This document shows, in pieces, positions 22,876 to 30,325 of a DNA stretch of 64,000 nt (the stretch's first letter is position 1; the number at the start of each line of letters is the position of its first letter). The stretch lies in NCBI GenBank assembly GCA_024685315.1, contig JAIKVW010000018.1, positions 1 to 64,000 on the forward strand, written 5' to 3'. This DNA is from Lachnospiraceae bacterium. GTDB taxonomy: Bacteria; Bacillota; Clostridia; Lachnospirales; Lachnospiraceae. Both the position numbers and the translations under genes were made by a program. The notes beneath the pieces were generated by a model, which made no database searches, was not told the DNA's origin, and was given only the letters and a program-made list of their open reading frames with translations.

Positions 22876-23304
22876 TTATTTCTGAAGGAAGCTGATGAGC
22901 CCGTCCATCCCTTCTCCGGTGATCGGGCTCACATAAAAAATCGGATCGGCCCCGGCGAGCTCGAGGCGCTCTGCGGCATCCCTGATCTCCTGCTCCGAGG
23001 CGATATCGATCTTTGTCACTACGCCTGCGACAGGCACCGAAAAGGCCCCGGCCTGCCCCGGCGAGAAATAAAAGAGGTCGCGGCTGGCATCCTGCACGAA
23101 CAGGACCTGGTCTGCCTCGCAGCTGGTGACCATAAGAGAACCGAAATAGGCCCTGTTCTCCAGATACTCTCCGGGAGTATCTATCGTGTCATTCACGAAT
23201 TCCAGGGCCTGTGTTTTGATATACTCTATCTTCTGATGATTGATGTACTGGGTAAGGGTGGTCTTCCCGCAGGAGACGTTCCCGATTAGGATTATTTTCT
23301 TCAT
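22876..23304 (-). CDS. eutP: EutP/PduV-type small GTPase
   Basis: A 142-residue P-loop protein with Walker A GNVSCGKTTLTQ (8-19), DTPGEYLENRAYF (switch/G3) and TKID (G4). The family is found only in eut and pdu loci; EutP has been reported to act as an acetate kinase, and PduV associates with compartments. There is no separate acetate kinase here, so the first activity would complete acetyl-phosphate to acetate (inference). The start is 3 bp after the eutS stop and has no clear ribosome binding site, so translation is probably coupled. Last gene before rpoB. Confidence 0.85.
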   Translation of the reverse strand: MKKIILIGNVSCGKTTLTQYINHQKIEYIKTQALEFVNDTIDTPGEYLENRAYFGSLMVTSCEADQVLFVQDASRDLFYFSPGQAGAFSVPVAGVVTKIDIASEQEIRDAAERLELAGADPIFYVSPITGEGMDGLISFLQK

Positions 23305-23307
23305 GGA

Positions 23308-23706
23308 CTATGACTTCGTGATCGGGGCCGGCGCAAAATGAAGGGTCTCCGAAAGCATCTCCTGTACGGCCTTCACTCCGGTCTCAACCGCGGATACCTT
23401 CCCGCTGATGATGAGCGACCCGTTGAACCTGTCCACGAAAACTATCTCCACGTCCGCCGCCTTGACCGCAACGTCCGCACCGATTATCGCCCCTTCGCTC
23501 GGAGTAATGGTCATGATCCCAAGGGCGCCTTCGTGCTCCCCGATCACACCAAGTTTCTTATATATACCCTTGTCGGGATTTGCGATCACATGCGCAAGCG
23601 TGACCTGCTTGCCCGGAACGAACTCCTGTATGATGCGCTGCTTGCCGGCGTCTGAGGCTTCTGTCCCTGCCGGAACTACCGGCTTTCCTTCAGGATCTGT
23701 GAACAT
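23308..23706 (-). CDS. eutS: Microcompartment shell protein EutS/PduU (circularly permuted BMC-H)
   Basis: Hexameric shell tile of 132 residues. From about residue 24 it matches EutS closely (RIIQEFVPGKQVTLAHVIA, IGADVAVKAADVEIVFVDRFNGSLIISG, C-terminal ITKS). The first ~20 residues (PEGKPVVPAGTEASDAG) are an extra tail compared with E. coli EutS. In EutS/PduU the permuted N-terminus forms a small barrel capping the pore. ATG follows AAGGAGAT. It lies between eutN and eutP in a three-gene unit. Confidence 0.93.
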   Translation of the reverse strand: MFTDPEGKPVVPAGTEASDAGKQRIIQEFVPGKQVTLAHVIANPDKGIYKKLGVIGEHEGALGIMTITPSEGAIIGADVAVKAADVEIVFVDRFNGSLIISGKVSAVETGVKAVQEMLSETLHFAPAPITKS

Positions 23707-23721
23707 CTGCTATCTCCTTCT

Positions 23722-24075
23722 TTAAAGAAGCTTTGCCTTTACATCAGGCATGATGCTGCCGGGCTTTTTAGCGCTGCCTTCAGCTGAGGAAGCTGCCTTC
23801 TCTGCTTCCCTCTCGACCTCTATGGAATCGATTATTCCGACAATTACGGCGTCCACAGGAGCGGTCTCGCCCTTGAATACTCTTCTCGCGGTACTGCCGC
23901 TTACCGTAATGACTTCCTCGCCAATGCCGGCGCCGACTACGTCCGCGGCTACAAAAGGATCCCCCAGGGGATTTCCCGCAGAGTCTACCTGCTGAACTAC
24001 CATTAGTTTGAGTCCCTCAAGGTTCTCTTCCTTCTTTGTGGCCCAGATATGGCCCGTTACCTTGCATATAAGCAT
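23722..24075 (-). CDS. eutN: Microcompartment vertex protein EutN/CcmL (BMC-P)
   Basis: Pentameric protein that caps the vertices of the polyhedral shell. It is 117 residues: MLICKVTGHIWATKK, LKLMVVQQVD, FVAADVVGAGIGEEVITVSGSTARR and VDAVIVGIID are family blocks. A tail of about 25 residues (Ala/Glu/Ser-rich, ending PDVKAKLL) goes beyond the usual ~95. It is the only BMC-P gene in the locus, so the compartment depends on it for closure. First gene of the eutN-eutS-eutP unit, 15 bp before eutS. Confidence 0.93.
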   Translation of the reverse strand: MLICKVTGHIWATKKEENLEGLKLMVVQQVDSAGNPLGDPFVAADVVGAGIGEEVITVSGSTARRVFKGETAPVDAVIVGIIDSIEVEREAEKAASSAEGSAKKPGSIMPDVKAKLL

Positions 24076-24131
24076 ACGCGTACCTCAACTTTCCGCCGGC
24101 GGCGTGAGATCAGAACAAAATTATTTCTTAT

Positions 24132-24137
24132 AATATA
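24132..24137 (-). promoter_or_regulatory. Possible extended -10 promoter for eutN-eutS-eutP
   Basis: Minus strand TGG followed by TATATT at 24132-24137, about 57 bp upstream of eutN. No convincing -35 is seen, so the call rests on the extended -10 only. Confidence 0.4.
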
Positions 24138-24190
24138 CCATAAAAGCCTGCGGATGTATCGCCCTGCCGCAAATTCTTCAAGTGCTTACC

Positions 24191-25033
24191 TTAAGCCCCC
24201 GTGATACGGTCGATCCGGGCAAATATCTGCTGCAGGTCAACGGTGCATTTCCCGCCATATATAGACACCGGAACGCTGTCGTGCTCGCCGTATATGGCCG
24301 GCGGCGCTTCGTTCTCAAAATCATATACCACGGCTTTCCTCTCCCCGGGATAAATGATCCAGTACTCTCTGACCCCTGCGTTATGATACTTATAATACTT
24401 GATCCCGGTGTCCTTCTTCCTGGTGGACCTTGAAAGGATCTCCACTACCAGATCCGGGGCTCCGAACACGATTCCATCCTTGAATTTCGATCTGTCACAC
24501 AGTATAAGCACGTCCGGCTCCACCATCGTCCTGTTATCACAGTCAAGCTGCACGTCAAGCGGTGAGATCAGAGGCTCGCAGTCGCCCCCATTCTCCATGA
24601 CGAAATTCAGGAACCTTGCATGAATCATACCTGCGATGATCTGGTGTATATAATTAGGGGAGTTCATATAGAAAAAAACTCCGTCGATCAGCTCTACGCG
24701 GACGTCGTCCGGAAGGTTGTAATAATCCTCTACGGTAAACTCTCCCTGCTTCTTATCCGTCCCTGCAGGCAGGAAGAACTGCCCGTCACTCATCTCCGGA
24801 CCGTATGCGGGTATGGCCTCCTCTATCATCCCGGCCAAGCTCGCGGCTTCCGGCCTGCGATCCGATTCGGCAAAAACTCTCTCCAGAGCCACCAGCGTAT
24901 CATACCTGGGAGCCTTGGTGACCCCGCTCAGTATCTTCTGCACAGTCCCGAGCGGCAGGTGCGCCAGCTCCGCAAGTTTCTTATATGAATAGCCATACTC
25001 TATCTTCTTCTTCCTGATGTCTTCAACCGTCAT
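24191..25033 (-). CDS. HTH (Xre-type) domain fused to Uma2-family PD-(D/E)XK nuclease domain
   Basis: A 280-residue protein. Residues ~1-60 form a Cro/CI-like helix-turn-helix (YSYKKLAELAHLPLGTVQKILSG). Residues ~95-280 are a Uma2/DUF820 restriction-endonuclease-like domain with VELIDGVFF, the catalytic-style VEPDVLILCD, APDLVVEILSRSTRKKD (E-x-L-S-x-S/T) and YKYHNAGVREYWII. Uma2 proteins are very abundant in cyanobacteria and some Firmicutes and mostly uncharacterised. The fusion suggests sequence-directed binding. It sits inside the eut locus between the toxin-antitoxin-like pair and eutN, with its own consensus promoter. No link to ethanolamine use is evident. Confidence 0.85.
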   Translation of the reverse strand: MTVEDIRKKKIEYGYSYKKLAELAHLPLGTVQKILSGVTKAPRYDTLVALERVFAESDRRPEAASLAGMIEEAIPAYGPEMSDGQFFLPAGTDKKQGEFTVEDYYNLPDDVRVELIDGVFFYMNSPNYIHQIIAGMIHARFLNFVMENGGDCEPLISPLDVQLDCDNRTMVEPDVLILCDRSKFKDGIVFGAPDLVVEILSRSTRKKDTGIKYYKYHNAGVREYWIIYPGERKAVVYDFENEAPPAIYGEHDSVPVSIYGGKCTVDLQQIFARIDRITGA

Positions 25034-25085
25034 GGCAGATCCTCACAAATACAAGTTAAGCATCCCTGATCAAGTTCACTCTTGA

Positions 25086-25114
25086 ATTATAACACTATTT
25101 AAACCGTTATTCAA
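25086..25114 (-). promoter_or_regulatory. Promoter of the HTH-Uma2 gene
   Basis: Minus strand TTGAAT (25109-25114), a 17-bp spacer and a perfect TATAAT (25086-25091), about 55 bp upstream of ATG 25033. Confidence 0.75.
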
Positions 25115-25221
25115 CCTCTTTTTGTCCTTTTTGATTTTTTAAAGGCATTATTACGGACACAAAATGTCGCTTTGTATACAGTATATAGTAAAAGGTCCTC
25201 GTTTGTTTTTTCTGCTTTTTT

Positions 25222-25268
25222 GTATAAAAAAGGCCGGGAATGATGCTGCATCAGTGTCACTCCCGACC
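25222..25268 (-). terminator. Terminator overlapping the nucleotidyltransferase stop codon
   Basis: On the minus strand a 12-bp stem with G-U pairs (25257-25268 with 25232-25243) is followed by TTTTTT. The TGA stop (25257-25259) is part of the stem. Confidence 0.75.
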
Positions 25269-26033
25269 GGGATCGCTTTCAGCTTTCTTTTCGCGAAGTT
25301 TGGCAAGAACAGAGGCGCGGTCAGTTTTCCTTTGCATCCTGGCGGCAATCTCATCTGCATTCGATTCTTTCGTAACGCCCGGGTAGTCCTGTTCAAATTG
25401 GATCAGAAGTGCCTTCGTCTCCTCCTCTCCGGCTGCCGTCTGTTCATACAGTTCTTCAAAATCCCCGTTCGCCATAACATTTTCTATAAACGCCTGTGAT
25501 GCTTCGGAAAGCGCTTCCCAGCCGCCATAGAGATCTGCAACAGCTTTTCGAATCTGATCCATCGAAATAGGAACCCCTCGTTTTTCGTGCTCCGCAAGAA
25601 TACCCAGCACATCCGATAAATCACTCTTGTACTGCCTCCCGGAGCGAAGCTTCATCGCAATCAGGTATTCTGCCGCGACTGTACGGATCTTCACAATGTT
25701 GGAATAGGTTTTGTAGTATACCGAAAACTGAGGCAGCTTTTCTGAATACGAATCCGTATTCTTAAAGTCCGCATTCAGCCAGCCATTTGGCAGATCATAT
25801 CTGTCTCCGACACGGTTAATAACATCCTTCATTGCGGATGCCGCCTGGATTAGCGCATCGATATCCGTGGTCATATTACGAAAGCCATAATTGATGAGGA
25901 CGGATGCCCCGCCGATCAACGTAAGCTCAGCGGGCACGCCTTCTCCCACCTGCCTGCGATATTCTTTTGCCACCGCTTTCAGGTAGGTGTCAATGTTTTC
26001 TTTCGTGAACTCAAATTGTTTTTTATATGACAT
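25257..26033 (-). CDS. Nucleotidyltransferase-fold protein (DUF6036/AbiEii-like), putative toxin
   Basis: A 258-residue protein with a minimal nucleotidyltransferase signature. LTLIGGASVLINYGFRNMTTDIDAL (~38-62) combines the GG(A/S) loop and the DxD metal pair, and a helical region with IKIRTVAAEYLIAMKLRSGRQYKSDLSD follows, as in AbiEii/DUF6036 proteins. The C-terminal ~60 residues are acidic and basic coil. It overlaps the upstream HTH gene by 11 bp, so the two are translationally coupled, the layout of an AbiE-like toxin-antitoxin or abortive-infection pair. Toxicity is inferred from layout and family only. Base composition is more AT-rich than neighbouring eut genes. Confidence 0.75.
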   Translation of the reverse strand: MSYKKQFEFTKENIDTYLKAVAKEYRRQVGEGVPAELTLIGGASVLINYGFRNMTTDIDALIQAASAMKDVINRVGDRYDLPNGWLNADFKNTDSYSEKLPQFSVYYKTYSNIVKIRTVAAEYLIAMKLRSGRQYKSDLSDVLGILAEHEKRGVPISMDQIRKAVADLYGGWEALSEASQAFIENVMANGDFEELYEQTAAGEEETKALLIQFEQDYPGVTKESNADEIAARMQRKTDRASVLAKLREKKAESDPGRE

Positions 26034-26592
26034 TTCTTACCTCGTTTTCAATGATGTTGAACCGTTTGAATTCCGGGATTGCCATCATAAATGCATTACG
26101 AAGCACCGAAGAGTCTTTGGATATGGCCAGGACCGCCCGTATGCCGGCCGGATAGACCGGTTTTTCCAGTTTGCAGCGGCGAAGGTCATCGTATTCTTCA
26201 CAAAGCGGAATGTCATTCTCTCTGCTGATATAGTCCAGCATGGCAAGCAGATACAGACTTTCCGGATACCACTCCCGGTCATAGTAGATGCGGATCTCCT
26301 GACTTTCCAGCGTATCCATGATAAAGTCCAAGTCTCCCAGCTCTTTTACCCGATGGCAGACTGTACTCTTGAAATTCTCAAAACTGCTGCGCTTTAAGAA
26401 GCATGGAGCAAGCAGTTCTTCCATAGACACATCCAGCGTGTGTGCAAGGCGGTAGATCGTCTCGGCAGTACATTTTTCCAGCCGCGCTTTGCCATTGCAA
26501 ATATCGTTTACCGTAGCATAGGGAACTTTGCTTGCTTTAGCAAGCCGGTATATGCTCATATTCTTTTCTTTTAACGCATTTTGTATTGTCAT
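26023..26592 (-). CDS. Xre-type HTH regulator, putative antitoxin
   Basis: A 189-residue protein. Residues 1-62 are a classical Cro/CI helix-turn-helix (MSIYRLAKASKVPYATVNDI, then YRLAHTLDVSMEELL). Residues ~70-189 are an unassigned domain rich in charged and aromatic residues (FIMDTLESQEIRIYYDREWYPES). First gene of the pair with the nucleotidyltransferase. The promoter is a near-consensus sigma-70 promoter whose spacer is filled by an 8-bp inverted repeat, the expected autoregulatory operator. I read it as antitoxin and repressor; partner choice is from gene order. Confidence 0.75.
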   Translation of the reverse strand: MTIQNALKEKNMSIYRLAKASKVPYATVNDICNGKARLEKCTAETIYRLAHTLDVSMEELLAPCFLKRSSFENFKSTVCHRVKELGDLDFIMDTLESQEIRIYYDREWYPESLYLLAMLDYISRENDIPLCEEYDDLRRCKLEKPVYPAGIRAVLAISKDSSVLRNAFMMAIPEFKRFNIIENEVRNVI

Positions 26593-26616
26593 GGTTTATT
26601 ACCTGCCTTTTTCAAT

Positions 26617-26645
26617 ATTATAACGGTTCACCGTTATATCGTCAA
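26617..26645 (-). promoter_or_regulatory. Promoter with operator palindrome in its spacer
   Basis: Minus strand TTGACG (26640-26645), a 17-bp spacer and a perfect TATAAT (26617-26622). The palindrome TATAACGG-TTCA-CCGTTATA (26619-26638) fills the spacer and reaches the -10 box, so a bound regulator would block polymerase. Confidence 0.8.
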
Positions 26646-26700
26646 CAATACAAGTACCACGTCGAGCTGATCCGGTAAGATATTTGCATTCCGGTCAATA

Positions 26701-26751
26701 AAAAAGCTCTTCAGCAGCTGCAAAAACATGCAGGAAGCTGAAGAGCTTTTT
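26701..26751. terminator. Terminator after the GDPD gene
   Basis: 15-bp perfect arms AAAAAGCTCTTCAGC / GCTGAAGAGCTTTTT with a 21-nt loop. A/T runs at both stem ends allow function in both directions. Confidence 0.85.
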
Positions 26752-26765
26752 CTGTATTCTGTTTC

Positions 26766-27491
26766 TCAGTACTTCTCCACCACTTCTGCGCACACGTCCG
26801 GGAAGTTCCCGATGATCCCGTCGACCCCGAGCCCGGCGAGGTACTCCATATGCTCGCGCTCATTCACGGTCCAGGTGTTGATCTTCAGCCCGCGCTCATG
26901 GCAGTCCTTCACGTAGTCCGCGTCGATGACCGTGAGTATCGGATGCACCGCGTCCGCGCCGTGCCTCTGGGTGTACTCCGGGAAACCGATCACCCAGCTC
27001 TCCTCGAGGAAGCCGTAGACCATGTCGGGAGCCATCTCCTTCATCCTCAGCACCGAGTAATGGTTAAAGGAAGAAATGATTATCCTGTCACGCAGCCCGA
27101 ACTCATCGATGAGGCCAAGCACCTTCTCTTCTATTCCCGGGTAAGTAAATATCCCGGTCTTCAGCTCAATATTTGTTATGAGGCGCGTGGGCTTCATGAA
27201 TTCAAGGAATTCCCTAAGCGTCGGGATCTCATTCTTTCCGTAAACTCCCTTAAATCCCGCGGATGCGTCGAGCGCTTTTAATTCAGCAAGGGTGTAGTCT
27301 TTCACCCAGCCCTTTCCGTCTGTCGTCCTGTCCACCAGCTCGTCGTGAATAATAACGACCTCTCCGTCTTTTGTAAGGTGAACGTCGAGCTCCACTCCGT
27401 CAGCCCCGGCTTCTTCTGCTTTGCGGAAAGCAAGCATCGTGTTCTCCGGGTATTTTCCCGAGAAGCCTCTGTGTCCGAAATTAAGCGACAT
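26766..27491 (-). CDS. Glycerophosphodiester phosphodiesterase (cytosolic, UgpQ-like)
   Basis: Hydrolyses glycerophosphodiesters to sn-glycerol 3-phosphate and the head-group alcohol. It is 241 residues, one TIM-barrel GDPD domain: HRGFSGKYPENT (7-18, catalytic His plus metal Glu), VELDVHLTKDG (metal ligands), HDELVDRTT (second catalytic His) and the C-terminal INTWTVNEREHM. There is no signal peptide, so it acts in the cytosol on imported substrate, as UgpQ does behind the Ugp importer. It follows the phosphodiesterase gene by 28 bp and lies downstream of an ABC importer in the ethanolamine locus, so glycerophosphoethanolamine is a plausible substrate (inference). Confidence 0.93.
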   Translation of the reverse strand: MSLNFGHRGFSGKYPENTMLAFRKAEEAGADGVELDVHLTKDGEVVIIHDELVDRTTDGKGWVKDYTLAELKALDASAGFKGVYGKNEIPTLREFLEFMKPTRLITNIELKTGIFTYPGIEEKVLGLIDEFGLRDRIIISSFNHYSVLRMKEMAPDMVYGFLEESWVIGFPEYTQRHGADAVHPILTVIDADYVKDCHERGLKINTWTVNEREHMEYLAGLGVDGIIGNFPDVCAEVVEKY

Positions 27492-27519
27492 GATATATTC
27501 CTCCTGATATTTTCATCTT

Positions 27520-28341
27520 CTATATAAATTCGACAGATTCCGAAACTGCCATTCCTTCTGCGGGCTCTATCCCGAGCAGCCTGCAAAGAAGCGCGGCTAT
27601 CTCTTCCTCATGCACGGTATTCACCATATGTACCCCGGGCGCGACCTTGGGACTGATGATGTAGAGCGGCGTAATACGCTGCGCGTCCTCCGTACCGCCG
27701 TGCACTCCATGGCGGTTCATTCCGTGATCCGCGGTAACGACCAGCTGGTATCCGTCATCGAGCCAGCTCTTTATGCGTTCAGCAATAAGTTCCCCCGCGA
27801 ACCAGGCGGCGCGCTCGTACTCGCTGCTCTCTCCGCCGTATTTATGCCCGTTATAGTCCACGGCCAGCGTGTGAAGAAGCAGGAAATCCGGCGAATAAGT
27901 CTTCCGGAGAAACTCCCCGTCCTGGATAACGCACCTGTCGGGATACTCGTCCATGTCGTAAAAGATCCCGTAATCTATAGCTCCGCCTTCTGAAGGAAGC
28001 TGAAGCCTGTCATTCATTGCATCGAAGGGGTAACGGAAGAAAAGCTCGGAGAACCAGCTGTATGCAGCCGCGGCCGTGACTCCGCCGCACTCCCTGACAC
28101 GCGAAAACACGCTCGGGGAATCGCAAGTCCCGCTGTACACATTATAACAAACTCCGTGCTGCGAGGACTGCAGGCCCGTCATAAGAGTCGTGTACATCGG
28201 CCTCGAAAGAGAAGGAAGAGCTCCCCTTACCTTATATCTCGCCGCCATCCCGCTCTCAGCAAGATGCTCAAGATACCCAAAATTCCTTACCGCAGCATCA
28301 AACCTGCAGGCATCCACCAGGAAAAAAATAAGCTTGTCCAT
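27520..28341 (-). CDS. Alkaline-phosphatase-superfamily phosphodiesterase (type I/ENPP-like)
   Basis: A 273-residue single-domain protein without signal peptide or membrane segment. The metal Asp is in VDACR (Asp10). LPSLSRPMYTTLMTG (42-56) is the nucleophile block, with Ser46 where ENPP enzymes have Thr. DYNGHKYGG, TADHGMNRHG and the His of HGG complete the metal ligand set. Relatives hydrolyse nucleotide pyrophosphates, phosphodiesters or phosphonoacetate; ENPP6 acts on glycerophosphocholine. Between an importer, a lipoprotein and GDPD, a role in opening a phosphodiester or phosphonate is likely, but the substrate is unknown. Confidence 0.8.
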   Translation of the reverse strand: MDKLIFFLVDACRFDAAVRNFGYLEHLAESGMAARYKVRGALPSLSRPMYTTLMTGLQSSQHGVCYNVYSGTCDSPSVFSRVRECGGVTAAAAYSWFSELFFRYPFDAMNDRLQLPSEGGAIDYGIFYDMDEYPDRCVIQDGEFLRKTYSPDFLLLHTLAVDYNGHKYGGESSEYERAAWFAGELIAERIKSWLDDGYQLVVTADHGMNRHGVHGGTEDAQRITPLYIISPKVAPGVHMVNTVHEEEIAALLCRLLGIEPAEGMAVSESVEFI

Positions 28342-28428
28342 TTAGGTCCACTCCTTGATACTATCTAAGATATAATATACCACAGTTGATGCAGATTTAT
28401 GTCATCCGGATAAAAAAGCCGGCAAAAA

Positions 28429-28462
28429 CCCCGAAGGATGTGACCCAAATCACCCTTCGGGG
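28429..28462 (-). terminator. Terminator after the lipoprotein gene
   Basis: 9-bp perfect arms CCCCGAAGG / CCTTCGGGG, followed on the minus strand by TTTTTG. It separates the lipoprotein gene from the phosphodiesterase gene. Confidence 0.8.
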
Positions 28463-28516
28463 CTTCCAAAACTCTATTTCATTACTACCAGGTGGTTTAC
28501 CGATCGATCATCAGCC

Positions 28517-29053
28517 TTAATTCTGATCAACCCTGTGCCCGCTTGTCCCTTCCAAAGACTCTTCAATGATGTCTATAATGCCCTGATCAGCCGTATATAC
28601 AGCGCCGTCACTCTCCTGGATGACATAGACCTTCTCATCAATAACCAGAACTTTATAGCTGTCTATGTAGCCTTTATGGGAAGGAAGATCGGGTTTATTG
28701 TAGCCACAGAATAAGACATAACTGCCCTCACCAGCATCGGCTTTTTCCGCAGAGATCTTATCATTCAGTTCCTGCTCGGTTACACCTGCGGGAACCGCGC
28801 TCTCCAGCAGAGGGATTAGTTCATCCTCCCTGACAGCATCATGCAGAAAATCTCCATCGGAAGTCATGACCCCTATGAAGAGCAAATTGTCTTTGCTGAT
28901 TACCAGCTCCTGCTGTTCCGAAGTCTCAGTCTCCGAAGAAGAGCTGTTTTGCGAAGAGCATGCGGACAGAAATGCCGCGGACAGTATACTGATACTTACC
29001 AGAAACGATAACAAGAACTTCATTATCTTAGCATTATGCTTTATAAGAATCAT
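28517..29053 (-). CDS. Putative lipoprotein, unknown function
   Basis: 178 residues. A basic start and hydrophobic stretch (~11-30) run into the lipobox LSAC, so a lipid-anchored exported protein is expected. A Ser/Glu/Thr linker follows, then a ~120-residue globular part with no family I recognise (NLLFIGVMTSDGDFLHDAV, VLFCGYNKPDLPSHKGYIDSYKVLVID). ATG 29053 follows GGAGGT by 6 nt; the frame is open five codons upstream. It sits between the importer genes and the phosphodiesterase gene, so a surface role in substrate capture is possible but unsupported by motifs. Confidence 0.75.
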   Translation of the reverse strand: MILIKHNAKIMKFLLSFLVSISILSAAFLSACSSQNSSSSETETSEQQELVISKDNLLFIGVMTSDGDFLHDAVREDELIPLLESAVPAGVTEQELNDKISAEKADAGEGSYVLFCGYNKPDLPSHKGYIDSYKVLVIDEKVYVIQESDGAVYTADQGIIDIIEESLEGTSGHRVDQN

Positions 29054-29182
29054 CCTGACACCTCCCAAAAGTCCCTTTAAAAGTATATGCGATAATTACG
29101 TCCTACTACTAGTGTAAAAAAAACAGTTTATTGTCAACATTTTTCCTACAATATTATTCCGGTACCATTGCGTCGCCAAATT

Positions 29183-29240
29183 CAAAAGCGCAGCCGGATC
29201 ATACGGCTCATAATGCCGTTGATACTAAGCTGCGCTTTTG
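29183..29240. terminator. Long hairpin after the ABC ATPase gene
   Basis: 12-bp perfect arms CAAAAGCGCAGC / GCTGCGCTTTTG enclose a 34-nt loop that itself holds an ACGGC/GCCGT hairpin. Likely terminator of the importer transcript. The 242-bp gap around it otherwise shows only an AT-rich stretch near 29115-29140 with a TTGACA and no clear -10. Confidence 0.75.
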
Positions 29241-29295
29241 TCATTAATCCTTATGCTGTTTCCGCATATTTTCTTTGTAAATAGGACTTGCCGCC

Positions 29296-30303
29296 CTACA
29301 GATATACGCACTCGCTCTTGCTGACCGCGAGATATACCTCGTCGCCGCGGTCGAAGACTTCGTTCTCGCCGAACAGCACGTCCACGTCGATCTGCACGCC
29401 GTTGCACACGGTCGCGTAGCGGAGAATGTTTCCGTGAGGAAGGCTGACGTTTACAGTCCCGTGCATCGTGAAGCAGTTTTCCTTCTCTATAGGAGTCCTG
29501 CTGATGCTGATGATCTCGGGACGGAAAGCAACATTTCCAGACTCCGGCTTCTCGCCGGTCGCCTTCTGCATATCCTCAGCGGAAAGCAGATTGTAGTGCC
29601 CGATGAAGGAAGCGACGAAGGTACTCTTCGGCTGGGTGTAGAGGTCGATAGGCCTTGCGGACTGCTCGATACCGCCGTTGTACATCAGGTGGATCACATC
29701 CGACATTACCATTGCCTCTTCCTGGTCATGAGTTACGAAGATCGCGGTGATCCCGAGCTCCTGCTGTATACGCCTGATCTCGACCTGGAGATTATGGCGG
29801 AGGAGCGCGTCGATAGCCGAGAGAGGCTCGTCGAGAAGCAGCACCTTCGGCTCGGTGACGAGCGCCCTCGCGAGAGCCGCCCTCTGCTGCTGTCCGCCGG
29901 ACATCTGCGACGGGTACTGAGCCTTCTGCGCGGAAAGTCCAACCACATCGAGGATATTATTTACCTTGGTGTCGATCTCATTTGATGGGACTTTCTTCAT
30001 CTTGAGGCCGAAAGCTACGTTCTGGGCTGCGGTCATATTCGGGAAGAGGCTGTACTGCTGGAATACCATTCCGATGCCGCGGTCTCTGGGGTTTACATCA
30101 GTGATATCGGTGCCGTCGAGGTAGACCTTGCCGCTGGTGACGGTCTCGAGGCCGGCCAGGCACCGGAGAAGCGTACTTTTGCCGCATCCGGAGGGGCCGA
30201 GGAGGGTGACAAGCTGTCCCTGCTCGATGTCCAGGTTGATGTCCTTGAGGACGGCCTTCTCACCGAAACTTTTGTTAAGATTTTCAAATCTGATATATGC
30301 CAT
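29296..30303 (-). CDS. ABC transporter ATP-binding protein (PotA/FbpC type)
   Basis: A 335-residue nucleotide-binding subunit of an importer. Walker A GPSGCGKSTLL (~35-45), Q-loop FQQYSLFP, signature MSGGQQQRAALARAL, Walker B VLLLDEPLSAID and the H-loop VFVTHDQEEAM-like block are complete. A C-terminal TOBE-type regulatory domain covers ~240-335. The class serves polyamines, Fe3+, 2-aminoethylphosphonate, sugar phosphates and glycerophosphodiesters. It follows two permeases and a binding protein. Given the GDPD and phosphodiesterase downstream and eut genes on both sides, a phosphodiester of ethanolamine is my preferred substrate (inference). Confidence 0.93.
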   Translation of the reverse strand: MAYIRFENLNKSFGEKAVLKDINLDIEQGQLVTLLGPSGCGKSTLLRCLAGLETVTSGKVYLDGTDITDVNPRDRGIGMVFQQYSLFPNMTAAQNVAFGLKMKKVPSNEIDTKVNNILDVVGLSAQKAQYPSQMSGGQQQRAALARALVTEPKVLLLDEPLSAIDALLRHNLQVEIRRIQQELGITAIFVTHDQEEAMVMSDVIHLMYNGGIEQSARPIDLYTQPKSTFVASFIGHYNLLSAEDMQKATGEKPESGNVAFRPEIISISRTPIEKENCFTMHGTVNVSLPHGNILRYATVCNGVQIDVDVLFGENEVFDRGDEVYLAVSKSECVYL

Positions 30304-30325
30304 TTTACCTATTCCTCCGGATTAA

